Of a stretch of 46,840 nucleotides of DNA, positions 1-7,772 are shown one piece after another. The first letter of the stretch is position 1; each line of letters opens with the position of its first letter. The notes under the pieces were generated by a model. It was given only the letters and a program-made list of their open reading frames with translations. It was not told the DNA's origin and made no database searches. The stretch is from Pseudomonadota bacterium (GTDB lineage: Bacteria; Pseudomonadota; Alphaproteobacteria; Caulobacterales; Caulobacteraceae): contig JAEXZS010000082.1 in the NCBI GenBank assembly GCA_023451375.1, positions 1-46,840 of the forward strand, read 5' to 3'. The position numbers were made by a program, and so were the translations under genes.

Positions 1-2004
1 CCTGCCGCCTGGCCGCTGGCGGCCGGCCTCGGCGGCCTGTGGGGCGACGGCGTGACCGGGCTGGCGGCGCAGGGGCTGGGCGCGTTGCGCATTCCCGGCG
101 GACGCATCATCGCCGGCGTCGTCTTCCTGATCGTCGGCCTGTGGATGACCGGCTTCGCCATCGGTCTGAGGGCCATGGACTTCATCGACGCCCTGCACTG
201 GGGCCGGTCGCTGCGCGCGCCAACCACGCCGGCGCTGCCCAAGGCCCCGCGCGCCAAGGCGGCCCCTCCGAAACCCGAGACGCGCGTCGCCGCGCCGCTC
301 TCGGACGCGCCCGCTTCGGATGAGGGCCCTCAGACCGCCTACGACGACCTGCCGCCCTGGGAGGACGAGGTCGTCTCTCCCCCGCCGACGGCGCGCGCCT
401 CGGGTCGTCCCGAGGAGCCCCGCGTCGCCGCCGTGAAAGCGCCCAAGGTCCGCAAGGACGTGGACGTCGACCAGCAGGCCTTCGATTTCGTGCGTCCCGA
501 AGGCGCCTTCGACCTGCCGCCCCTGGGCATACTGACCAAGCCGAGCCAGCGCGTCGCCTCGGTCGACGAGGAATCGCTGAAGCAGAACGCCAAGATGCTG
601 GAGGGCGTGCTGCAGGAGTTCGGCGTGCGCGGCGTGATCGACCAGATCCGTCCCGGTCCGGTCGTCACCCTGTACGAACTGGTCCCGGCGCCGGGCGTGA
701 AGCACGGCCGTGTCGTGGCCCTCGCGGACGATATCGCCCGCTCCATGTCCGCGCGCGCCTGCCGCATCTCGGTGGTCCAGGGCCGCAACGCCATCGGCAT
801 CGAACTGCCCAACGCCAAACGCGAAACCGTCTATCTGCGCGACCTGCTGGCCAGCGGCGAATACGACAAGAAGGGCCACCTGCTGCCCCTGGCGCTGGGC
901 GAGACCATCGGCGGCGAGCCCTATGTCGCCGATCTGGCGCGAATGCCCCACCTGCTGATCGCCGGCACCACCGGCTCGGGCAAGTCGGTCGGGGTCAACG
1001 CCATGATCCTGTCGATCCTGTACCGCCATTCGCCCGCCGAATGCCGCTTCATCATGATCGACCCCAAGATGCTGGAGCTGTCGGTCTATGACGGCATCCC
1101 GCACCTGCTGGCGCCGGTCGTGACCGATCCGAAGAAGGCGGTCGTCGCGCTGAAGTGGACCGTGCGCGAGATGGAGGACCGCTACCGCCGCATGTCCAAG
1201 CTGGGCGTCCGCAACGTCGCCAGCTACAACGAACGCGCCCGCGAGGCCCAGGCCAAGGGCGAGCATTTCGAGCGCACGGTCCAGACCGGTTTCGACGACC
1301 AGGGCCGCCCGGTCTACGAGTCCGAGAAGATCCGCCCCGAGCCCATGCCCTATCTGGTCGTGGTCATGGACGAGATGGCCGACCTGATGCTGGTCGCCGG
1401 CAAGGACGTCGAAGGCGCCGTCCAGCGCCTGGCCCAGATGGCCCGCGCCGCCGGCATCCACCTGATCATGGCCACCCAGCGCCCGTCGGTGGACGTCATC
1501 ACCGGCACCATCAAGGCCAACTTCCCGACCCGGATCAGCTTCCAGGTCACCTCCAAAATCGACAGCCGCACCATCCTGGGCGAACAGGGGGGCGAACAGC
1601 TGCTGGGCCAGGGCGACATGCTCTACATGGCCGGCGGCGGGCGGATCACGCGGCTGCACGGCCCATTCGTCGACGACAAGGAAGTCGAGGACGTCTGCAA
1701 GCATCTGAAAGCCCAGGCCGAGCCCGATTACCTGGACCTGATCACCGACGAGCCCGACGGCGATGGGGACGGCGGCTTCGACGAAGGCGCAAACGGCGGC
1801 TCAGGCGACGATCTGTACGACCGAGCCGTGGCCGTGGTCACCCGCGACCGCAAGGCCTCGACCAGCTACGTCCAGCGCCGTCTTCAGATCGGCTACAACC
1901 GCGCCGCCTCCCTGATCGAGCGGATGGAGCAGGAGGGCGTGGTCTCCCCCGCCAACCACGCGGGCAAGCGCGACGTGCTGGCCGGCCCGCCGCCGATGGT
2001 GTGA
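1..2004 (+). CDS. ftsK: DNA translocase FtsK, 3' part (5' end outside window)
   Basis: FtsK is a membrane-anchored hexameric ATPase that pumps chromosome ends through the closing septum and helps dimer resolution at dif. The frame is open from base 1, so the gene is cut at the window edge. Visible parts are the end of the N-terminal membrane domain (hydrophobic stretch around bases 100-170), a Pro/Ala-rich linker, then the motor. Walker A GTTGSGKS is at bases 964-987 and Walker B is the VVVMDEMADLM segment near base 1360. The C-terminal gamma winged helix, which reads KOPS sequences, ends the protein (DRAVAVVTRDRKASTSYVQR, from about base 1815). Next downstream is lolA, 177 bases away. Family assignment is secure; only the missing start is unknown. 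Confidence 0.96.
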   Translation, partial: PAAWPLAAGLGGLWGDGVTGLAAQGLGALRIPGGRIIAGVVFLIVGLWMTGFAIGLRAMDFIDALHWGRSLRAPTTPALPKAPRAKAAPPKPETRVAAPLSDAPASDEGPQTAYDDLPPWEDEVVSPPPTARASGRPEEPRVAAVKAPKVRKDVDVDQQAFDFVRPEGAFDLPPLGILTKPSQRVASVDEESLKQNAKMLEGVLQEFGVRGVIDQIRPGPVVTLYELVPAPGVKHGRVVALADDIARSMSARACRISVVQGRNAIGIELPNAKRETVYLRDLLASGEYDKKGHLLPLALGETIGGEPYVADLARMPHLLIAGTTGSGKSVGVNAMILSILYRHSPAECRFIMIDPKMLELSVYDGIPHLLAPVVTDPKKAVVALKWTVREMEDRYRRMSKLGVRNVASYNERAREAQAKGEHFERTVQTGFDDQGRPVYESEKIRPEPMPYLVVVMDEMADLMLVAGKDVEGAVQRLAQMARAAGIHLIMATQRPSVDVITGTIKANFPTRISFQVTSKIDSRTILGEQGGEQLLGQGDMLYMAGGGRITRLHGPFVDDKEVEDVCKHLKAQAEPDYLDLITDEPDGDGDGGFDEGANGGSGDDLYDRAVAVVTRDRKASTSYVQRRLQIGYNRAASLIERMEQEGVVSPANHAGKRDVLAGPPPMV

Positions 2005-2181
2005 CGCAACCCTCTTCACCTCCGCCCGTTCTCAACCGCGCTGTCTTCCCAAGCTTCAGCATTTCGATGAACACGGCTTCATCGGAGCGCCGGAATATGG
2101 TCAGGCTCGCGTCATTCCGACGCCAGACCACCGGGGCAAGACGGCAGGACCGAAACCGTCCCGAACGGGAGATTGACTGAC
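2005..2181. other. ftsK-lolA intergenic region with small inverted repeat
   Basis: This 177-base gap holds an inverted repeat CGATGAA (2065-2071) and TTCATCG (2078-2084) with a six-base loop. It has no T-run, so it is not a classical terminator. A GGGAG Shine-Dalgarno-like sequence sits near 2167-2171 before the lolA ATG at 2182. I see no convincing promoter or small gene. Confidence 0.3.
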
Positions 2182-2868
2182 ATGACCGCACGCGTCCGCA
2201 CCCTCGCGCTCGCCCCCGCCGACCTCCAGCGCCGCCGACTGCTGGCGGGTGTCGGGTTGATCACCGGCGTAGCCGCCTTGGGCGGCCTTGCCCTGCCCGC
2301 CGAGGCCCAGTCGAACCTGTCGGCCGAGGACCGCGCCACCCTGCAGCGCGCTCAGACCTATCTGCAGAACCTGACGTCGGCCGAGGGGACGTTCGTCGAG
2401 ACAGGTCCCAACGGCCAGCGTCGCGAAGGCCGCTTCTATCTGCAGCGCCCCGGCAAGATGCGGTTCGAATACACCAACCCGGCCGGCCTGCTGGTGGTGT
2501 CGGACGGCTATAACGTCAAGCGCTACGACCCTCGCCTGGAGGTGTTCCGCCAGGTGCCGCTGAGCCAGACGCCGCTGTCCACCTTCCTGGCGCGCAACGT
2601 CCGCCTGGACCAGGGGGTTCGCATCGATCGTGTGACCCGCATGGCGTCCGGCGCCTTCGCCGTCACCGCGCGCGACAGCAGCCGTCCGAACGACGGCCAA
2701 GTCATCCTGGCCTTCGCCGGCAATCCCCTGCGTCTGCACGAATGGACCATCACCGACGCGCAGGGCGCCCGCACGCGGACCCAGCTGACCTCCCTGCGAC
2801 CGGCGTCCAACCTGTCGGCCAGTCTGTTCCAACTGCGAGACCCCACGCGGCGTCCCGGCCGCAACTAA
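2182..2868 (+). CDS. lolA: Outer-membrane lipoprotein carrier protein LolA
   Basis: LolA is the periplasmic chaperone that carries mature lipoproteins from LolCDE in the inner membrane to the outer membrane. The 228-residue product starts with a basic N-region carrying an RRR cluster (residues about 14-16), a hydrophobic core and an AEAQ-type cleavage site near residue 38. The mature part has LolA features: the TYLQNLTSAEGTFVET start, a GRFYLQRPGKMRFEY strand with the usual RPG-K-R pattern, then the VVSDG and YDP elements. I chose ATG 2182 over a TTG nine bases upstream because GGGAG lies at good spacing. The position after ftsK fits the common ftsK-lolA order. The basic signal could suggest Tat export, but no clear Tat motif is present. 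Confidence 0.93.
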   Translation: MTARVRTLALAPADLQRRRLLAGVGLITGVAALGGLALPAEAQSNLSAEDRATLQRAQTYLQNLTSAEGTFVETGPNGQRREGRFYLQRPGKMRFEYTNPAGLLVVSDGYNVKRYDPRLEVFRQVPLSQTPLSTFLARNVRLDQGVRIDRVTRMASGAFAVTARDSSRPNDGQVILAFAGNPLRLHEWTITDAQGARTRTQLTSLRPASNLSASLFQLRDPTRRPGRN

Positions 2869-2939
2869 GGATTGACGACGCATATCGTGGTTATCGATCC
2901 GTTACCGGATCATCACGGTCGGCTACGAAATATGACAGT

Positions 2940-3076
2940 TTGACCTTTTCTCTTGGACGTGACACTTTGAGCACAGGACGGCGGCGGCCGTCCTACCGCC
3001 ACGGATGTCATCCCCCTCCCGGCGGCGAGAGAGACGAACCTTCCCCAGCCCGGCCCGTAGCGGCCGGGCCTTTTTT
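2940..3076 (+). ncRNA. Candidate small RNA or structured leader between lolA and xthA
   Basis: This stretch looks like a short transcription unit. TTGACC (2940-2945) and CACTTT (2963-2968) could be -35 and -10 with a 17-base spacer. They are followed by a perfect 7-bp hairpin, AGGACGG (2975-2981) with CCGTCCT (2988-2994). Next is a C-rich single-stranded stretch containing CCCCCTCCC (about 3012-3020), which resembles an anti-Shine-Dalgarno loop, and then a strong intrinsic terminator. The predicted RNA is about 100 bases. The -10 is weak, so the promoter is uncertain. The alternative is an attenuating leader of xthA or simply the lolA 3' end. No sequence homology is claimed. Confidence 0.35.
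3048..3076 (+). terminator. Rho-independent terminator upstream of xthA
   Basis: A perfect 8-bp GC stem GCCCGGCC (3048-3055) and GGCCGGGC (3062-3069) has a six-base loop and is followed by C and six Ts (3071-3076). It ends 27 bases before the xthA ATG, so it terminates lolA or the candidate small RNA, or attenuates xthA. Confidence 0.8.
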
Positions 3077-3103
3077 ATGCGGAACGGCCTGCTAGGACGG
3101 GGC

Positions 3104-3901
3104 ATGACCGTTCGCATCGCCACCTGGAACATCAACTCCGTCCGCCTGCGCATCGACCTGGTCGCCCGCTTCGTGCAGGAGCGCGCGCCTGATGTCCTGC
3201 TGCTGCAGGAGATCAAGTGCACCACCGACCAGTTTCCGCGCGCGGCGTTCGAGGCGATGGGCATGCCGCACCTCAAGGTGGCCGGCCAGAAGGGCTGGCA
3301 CGGCGTGGCCATCGCCAGCCGCCTGCCGATCGAGGCGAACACGACGCTGGAGGTCTGCAAGCTGGGTCATGCCCGCTGCGTCTCGGCGCGGATCGCCGGC
3401 GTCGACATCCAGAACTTCTACATTCCGGCCGGCGGCGACGTTCCCGATCGCGAACTGAACCCCAAGTTCGATCACAAGATGGACTTCTATGAGCGTCTGA
3501 TCGCCGAGATCGCGGCGCGCGACAACCAGGCGCCCCTGGTCCTGGCGGGCGACTTCAACATCGCGCCCGGCGAGAACGACGTCTGGAACCACCGCTACAT
3601 GTCGAAGATCGTCAGCCACACGCCGCTCGAAGTAGAGACGCTGAACCGGTTGCAGGAGACCGGCGGCTTCGCCGACGTGCTCCGCGACCGTTTCCCCGAG
3701 CCGCAGAAGTTGGCCAGCTGGTGGAGCTATCGCGCCGCGGACTTCAGGAAGTCCAACCGAGGGCTGCGCCTGGACCATATCTGGACCTCGCCCGGCCTGA
3801 CGCCGGCGGTCGTTCCGGAAACCGCGCGCATCCACGATGACGTGCGTGAATGGGACCGGCCCAGCGACCACGCGCCGGTGACGGTCGACCTCGACGTCTA
3901 G
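3104..3901 (+). CDS. xthA: Exodeoxyribonuclease III (AP endonuclease family)
   Basis: This enzyme cleaves DNA 5' of abasic sites and degrades 3' ends in base-excision repair. The 265-residue product matches the family length (about 268). Landmarks are the start TVRIATWNINSVR with the metal-site Asn, LLLQEIKC with the catalytic Glu, the NFYIPAGGD strand, LAGDFNIAP with the Asp/Asn pair, LDHIWTSP and the final SDHAPV with the catalytic Asp-His. I chose ATG 3104 because the family starts just before this strand; frames further upstream would run through the terminator. The stop codon overlaps that of the convergent permease within a shared CTAG at 3898-3901, leaving no room for a terminator between them. 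Confidence 0.95.
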   Translation: MTVRIATWNINSVRLRIDLVARFVQERAPDVLLLQEIKCTTDQFPRAAFEAMGMPHLKVAGQKGWHGVAIASRLPIEANTTLEVCKLGHARCVSARIAGVDIQNFYIPAGGDVPDRELNPKFDHKMDFYERLIAEIAARDNQAPLVLAGDFNIAPGENDVWNHRYMSKIVSHTPLEVETLNRLQETGGFADVLRDRFPEPQKLASWWSYRAADFRKSNRGLRLDHIWTSPGLTPAVVPETARIHDDVREWDRPSDHAPVTVDLDV

Positions 3902-5307
3902 AACGGGAAGAAGATCGGTATGGCGACCATGGCCGCCGCCCAGGTGATCAGGTTCAGCGGCACGCCCACGCGGACGAAGTCCATGTAGCTGTACCCGGCC
4001 ATGTTGTAGACGAGGACGTTGGTCTGATAGCCGAACGGCGTGGCGAAGGCGGCCGAGGCGGCCATCATGACGCCGACCAGGAACGGCCGGGGATCGACCC
4101 CCAGGCTCTCCGCCAGGGCCACGGCGATCGGGGTGATCAGCACGGCGACCGTGGCGTTGGACAGCAGTTCGGTGGCGAACAGGGTCACGCCGTACAGCAC
4201 GATCAGCGCGCCCAGCGGCCCCATCGGTCGGATCACGTCGATCAGTCGATCCGCCGCCGCGCCCGCCAGCCCGGTCACCTCAATGGCGGTGCCGATCACG
4301 ACCATGCCCGCGATCAGCAGCAGGATCTCGGGCCTGAGGCCGGCGTAGGCCTCTTCGGGGGTGATGACGCGCAACAGGATCAGCGCCACCGCGCCGGCGA
4401 ACGCCGCGGCCGCGATGGGCGCCCACCCCAGGGCCGCCGAAGCGATCACCAGGGCGAATATCCCAAGCGAGATCAGCGCCGGCTTCAGATCGAACGGGCG
4501 GTCGGCGGCGCCGTACAGGTCCACGTCGCCCAGGTGGGCGTCGCCGGATCCGTCGGACAGGTTTCGCGATTCCCCCAGCCGGGGCAGGCCGAAGGGCAGC
4601 AGCCGACGGGCCTTGGCGGCCTTCTCGGCCGCCGCGCGCCGCTTCTCCGCCTCCAGCTCAGCCAGGCGCACGGCCTCCGCCTCGTCCCGCGCCACGGAGC
4701 GCCCCAGCTGGCGCGCGCCGACGAAGTAGAGCCACAGGCCGCCCACCGCCGCGATGCACAGGCCCACGGGGGTGATCTCGAACAGGCCGAACACCGGCTG
4801 GCCGGCGTTGCGCGCCATGTCATTGACCAGCAGGTTGGTCGAGGTGCCGATCAGGGTCAGCAGGCCGCCCATCACCGTCACATGGCTGAGCGGCATCAGG
4901 AAGCGCTTGGGCGACAGCTTCAGCGACTGGGCCACGTCGCGAATCACGGGGGCGGCCAGCACCACCACCGGCGTGTTGTTGAGGAAGCCGCCGACGGAGC
5001 CGCACAGGCCGATGACGATCCAGATGCCCGTGGCGCCGATGCGCGCCGCCATCCGCGTCGCCTGGCGGATCAGCAGGCCCAGCAGGCCCGACAGTTCGAT
5101 GGCGTAGGCGATGACGAACAGACCCGCCAAAGCGATGACGGCGGGGCTGGCGAAGGCGCCCTGCACCTCCACCGGCCGCACCACGCCCAGCAGCAGCAGC
5201 ACGGCGGCTCCGGTCAGCGCCACCACATCGGCGCGCGCCTTGCCGTGGATCAGCACGCCGACCACGCCGATGAGCACCGCAAGCGCGGCGATCTGATCGA
5301 AGGTCAT
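3898..5307 (-). CDS. SLC13/DASS-type anion permease without RCK domains
   Basis: A polytopic inner-membrane protein of 469 residues from ATG 5307 (ATG 5331 would add eight). It shows the two inverted repeats of the divalent anion:sodium symporter superfamily. Each half has a hydrophobic bundle and a clamp motif: GTSTNLLVN in the first half and PFGYQTNVLVYNMAGY near the C-terminus. The halves are joined by a charged helical linker rich in Glu, Ala, Lys and Arg (roughly residues 220-260) and a short acidic stretch. Many bacterial relatives with this C-terminal motif are about 590 residues and carry two TrkA-C/RCK domains in the middle; here they are absent. Substrate cannot be told from sequence (sulfate, dicarboxylate or phosphate are possible). 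It is divergent from the lipoprotein at 5397. Confidence 0.85.
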   Translation of the reverse strand: MTFDQIAALAVLIGVVGVLIHGKARADVVALTGAAVLLLLGVVRPVEVQGAFASPAVIALAGLFVIAYAIELSGLLGLLIRQATRMAARIGATGIWIVIGLCGSVGGFLNNTPVVVLAAPVIRDVAQSLKLSPKRFLMPLSHVTVMGGLLTLIGTSTNLLVNDMARNAGQPVFGLFEITPVGLCIAAVGGLWLYFVGARQLGRSVARDEAEAVRLAELEAEKRRAAAEKAAKARRLLPFGLPRLGESRNLSDGSGDAHLGDVDLYGAADRPFDLKPALISLGIFALVIASAALGWAPIAAAAFAGAVALILLRVITPEEAYAGLRPEILLLIAGMVVIGTAIEVTGLAGAAADRLIDVIRPMGPLGALIVLYGVTLFATELLSNATVAVLITPIAVALAESLGVDPRPFLVGVMMAASAAFATPFGYQTNVLVYNMAGYSYMDFVRVGVPLNLITWAAAMVAIPIFFPF

Positions 5308-5396
5308 GAGCCCGTGCAGACCGCCCCCCATGGCTTTCGTCAACCTTTTTCGGCCGCCCGTCCCCAAATCAGCGAACCGCGTGCTAGGCTGGTTCC

Positions 5397-6230
5397 ATGC
5401 CCGAACCGACCGTGTCGCTACACCCGTCGGTCGTCGCGCTCGCGGCGTCCGCCCTCCTGCTGACCGCCTGCCAGCGCGAGAAGGCTGCCGAACCCGCCCC
5501 GCCGGCCCCGGCCGCCACGGAGACACCGGTCGTCTCCATCGCCCCGCCCCAGACGCTGGATCGCGCCGGCCTGCTGCAGGCCATGGACATCGCCGCCTCG
5601 GCCTACGCCGCCGGGAAGGACCCCGGCGGAGACACCCTGGCCGGCCGCCGCTTCGTCGTCCGCCAGGCGTTCGGCTGCACCGGACCGACGCCGCCCGCCG
5701 TCGAGGAGAGCGCCGGAACCGGCCTCGCCGGCTGGTCGTGGGGCGATCAGCGGCGCACCCTTCAGCTGTCCCTCACCCCCGGGGACTGGAGCGATTCGCC
5801 GCTGATCGCCGGCGGCGCCGACAGCTGGGAGGCGGCCGAAGGCTTCTGGCTGCCTCGCCCCTGGCTGCGCGCCGAAGGCTGTCCGGGGGCGCTGGGGGAC
5901 CCGCTGGCCAGAGGCCCCGCCGCGCCGTCACCGCAGACGGCGGGTCTGGCGGCGGTGTTCGAGGAAGGCGGCTCGCGCCTGGGGCGCCGCAAAGGCCGCG
6001 CCTACAGCTTCACCGTCCGAGGCGAGGGCGACCAGCCGCCGCCGGCGCCCACGGGCGGCTACCGCCTGATCCTGGAAGGGCGGATGAGCGCCTTCGCCGA
6101 CGGCCGAGCCATCCGCTGCCGCGCCTCCAGCCCGGACCAGCGGCCGGTGTGCATCGGCGCGGTCCAGCTGGACCGCGTGGCCTTCGAGGACGCGGGCGGC
6201 GCCGTGCTCAGCGAATGGCGGCCCGGCTGA
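5397..6230 (+). CDS. Uncharacterised lipoprotein
   Basis: The product has 277 residues. The N-terminus has a hydrophobic stretch ending in the lipobox LLTAC, so Cys is probably lipidated after signal peptidase II cleavage, with Gln following, which favours the outer membrane. A Pro/Ala linker follows, then a globular domain of about 220 residues containing Cys at GCTG, at EGCPG and in the IRCRASS...RPVCIG segment, which could form disulfides in the periplasm. I recognise no catalytic motif and no named family. It converges on the MocR regulator gene, with 10 bases between the stop codons, and diverges from the SLC13 permease with an 89-base gap. Coding status is supported by the lipoprotein signal and by consistent third-position GC bias. 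Confidence 0.75.
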   Translation: MPEPTVSLHPSVVALAASALLLTACQREKAAEPAPPAPAATETPVVSIAPPQTLDRAGLLQAMDIAASAYAAGKDPGGDTLAGRRFVVRQAFGCTGPTPPAVEESAGTGLAGWSWGDQRRTLQLSLTPGDWSDSPLIAGGADSWEAAEGFWLPRPWLRAEGCPGALGDPLARGPAAPSPQTAGLAAVFEEGGSRLGRRKGRAYSFTVRGEGDQPPPAPTGGYRLILEGRMSAFADGRAIRCRASSPDQRPVCIGAVQLDRVAFEDAGGAVLSEWRPG

Positions 6231-6240
6231 TCGTCCGCGC

Positions 6241-7713
6241 TCAGTAGACGGCCTCGAGCCGGCGCGGGGCGACGCGGCCAGCGGGCGTCCGCTCCACCTT
6301 CCGAACCGCCCGCGCCAGGATATCGACCGCCGCATCCAACTCTGCCTCGGGCAGGGTGTAGGGCAGCCGCAGCCGTCTTTCGAAGGCGCCGTTCACGCCG
6401 AAGCGGGGTCCGGCGGCCAGCCGCAGCCCCTCTGCCGCCGCCTGAACGGCGAGGGCCGAGCTTACCGGCGTCGGCAGACGGGCCCAGATCGACAAGCCGC
6501 CGGCCGGGCGAGGACAGCTCCACTCCGGCAGGCGCTCGGCCAGGCGCGCGCGCAGATGATCCCGCCGCGCCCTTAGGAGCGGCCGCCGCAGCGCCAGCGC
6601 AGCGCCGCCGTCAGACAGCAGCTCCACCGCCGCCAGCTGCTCCAGGATCGGCACGCCCAGATCGAAGCTGGCGCGGCTGCGGGCCAGCCGTTCGATGACC
6701 GCCCGGTCCGCCCGGATCCAGCCGATCCGCAGGCCGCCCCAGACGCTCTTGGACATCGACCCGAGGCGTACCACCCGCGGCGCATCGACGCTGGAGGCCG
6801 TGAGCGCGGGCGGTCCGCTCAGCGTCAACTCGACAAGGGTCTCGTCCAGCACCAGCAGGGTCTCGCCGCCCTTCAACCCCGCTAGCAGGCGAACGCGATC
6901 GGCCGCCCGCATCATCCGCCCGGTAGGATTGTGGTGGTCTAGCGTCAGATAAGCCATCGCGGCGCCGCTGCTCCGGCAAGTCGCGATCAGGCCCTCGACA
7001 TCCCAGCCCGCCTTCGCCTCGTCCTCGGGCAGGGCGACCGGCGCGGGCCGTCCTCCCGCGGCGATGATGGCGTCCAGCGCCTGCGGATAGGTCGGGTGAT
7101 CGACCACCACCGGATCGCCGGGCCGCACCATCAGCCTGAGTAGGTGGACCAGGCCGTTGTGGGCGCCGTGGGTGATCAGTATCTGGCCCGCCGTGGTCGG
7201 CAGGCCGCGCCGCTGATAGCCCGCGGCCACCGCCTCGCGCAGTTCCTCCAGCCCGGTCGTCTCATAGCCGTGCCCGGGCAGGCGCACCGGCATCCGCTCC
7301 AGGGCGCGCACATAGGCTGCGTGGACATTGGGATCGGCGGGCAGGACGGCGGCGGTCATGTCGATCAGCTCGGGCGTCGAGGGCTCGACCGGCGCCAGCG
7401 GGCGACCGGAGGCCCGGGCGACGGCGGGCACCGTCGTCCGCGCGGCGGCTCCCTGGCCGCCCGCCAGGAATCCCTCGTCGCGCAGCACGCCGTAGGCGGA
7501 GGAGACGGTGGTGCGGCTCAGATCCAGCGCCCGGGCCAGTTCGCGCTCGCCGGGCAGGCGCGCGGCCAGCGGCAGGCGTCCGTCCAGGATCAGCAGCCGC
7601 AGGGCCCCGGCGAGTTGCCGATAGGCCGCGCCCGCGCCGGTCGACGCCCGCTCCGCGCGCCAGGCGCCTAGGTGGCGGATCAGGGACGGGATGGGGACGG
7701 TTCGGATGGACAT
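6241..7713 (-). CDS. MocR-type regulator (GntR HTH fused to aminotransferase fold), YczR-like
   Basis: The 490-residue protein has a GntR winged helix at about residues 25-95 (LPGERELARALDLSRTTVSS) joined by a linker to a fold-type I aminotransferase-like domain (from about residue 115 to the end). The PLP lysine is in SMSKSVWGGLRIGW, and the substrate and cofactor elements HNPTGRMM and VLDETL are present, so it very likely binds PLP. MocR proteins usually sense PLP or amino compounds and regulate a divergent neighbour. The neighbour here is a YczE membrane protein, the pairing described for the YczR subgroup. The 59-base shared region carries a palindrome, a likely operator. An enzymatic aminotransferase role is unlikely given the HTH domain. 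Assignment to MocR is secure; YczR subgroup rests on context. Confidence 0.9.
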   Translation of the reverse strand: MSIRTVPIPSLIRHLGAWRAERASTGAGAAYRQLAGALRLLILDGRLPLAARLPGERELARALDLSRTTVSSAYGVLRDEGFLAGGQGAAARTTVPAVARASGRPLAPVEPSTPELIDMTAAVLPADPNVHAAYVRALERMPVRLPGHGYETTGLEELREAVAAGYQRRGLPTTAGQILITHGAHNGLVHLLRLMVRPGDPVVVDHPTYPQALDAIIAAGGRPAPVALPEDEAKAGWDVEGLIATCRSSGAAMAYLTLDHHNPTGRMMRAADRVRLLAGLKGGETLLVLDETLVELTLSGPPALTASSVDAPRVVRLGSMSKSVWGGLRIGWIRADRAVIERLARSRASFDLGVPILEQLAAVELLSDGGAALALRRPLLRARRDHLRARLAERLPEWSCPRPAGGLSIWARLPTPVSSALAVQAAAEGLRLAAGPRFGVNGAFERRLRLPYTLPEAELDAAVDILARAVRKVERTPAGRVAPRRLEAVY

Positions 7714-7730
7714 GGAGCCAGCATGCCACG

Positions 7731-7755
7731 ACTGGCCCTTTTTTTAATAGCCAGT
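7731..7755. promoter_or_regulatory. Palindromic operator in the MocR-yczE intergenic region
   Basis: ACTGGC (7731-7736) and GCCAGT (7750-7755) form a perfect 6-bp inverted repeat around a T-rich 13-base centre (CC, seven Ts, AATA). One further outer pair (7729 C with 7757 G) also matches. It sits between the two divergent start codons (7713 and 7773), close enough to overlap both promoters. Binding by the MocR protein is an inference from position and symmetry. Confidence 0.6.
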
Positions 7756-7772
7756 TGAGGGCAGATGGAGTC

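Noticed and set aside
3850..5463. Long open frame on the plus strand opposite the SLC13 permease
   Set aside because: It mirrors the permease codons, is rich in His, Gln and Arg, and has no motif; antisense shadow.
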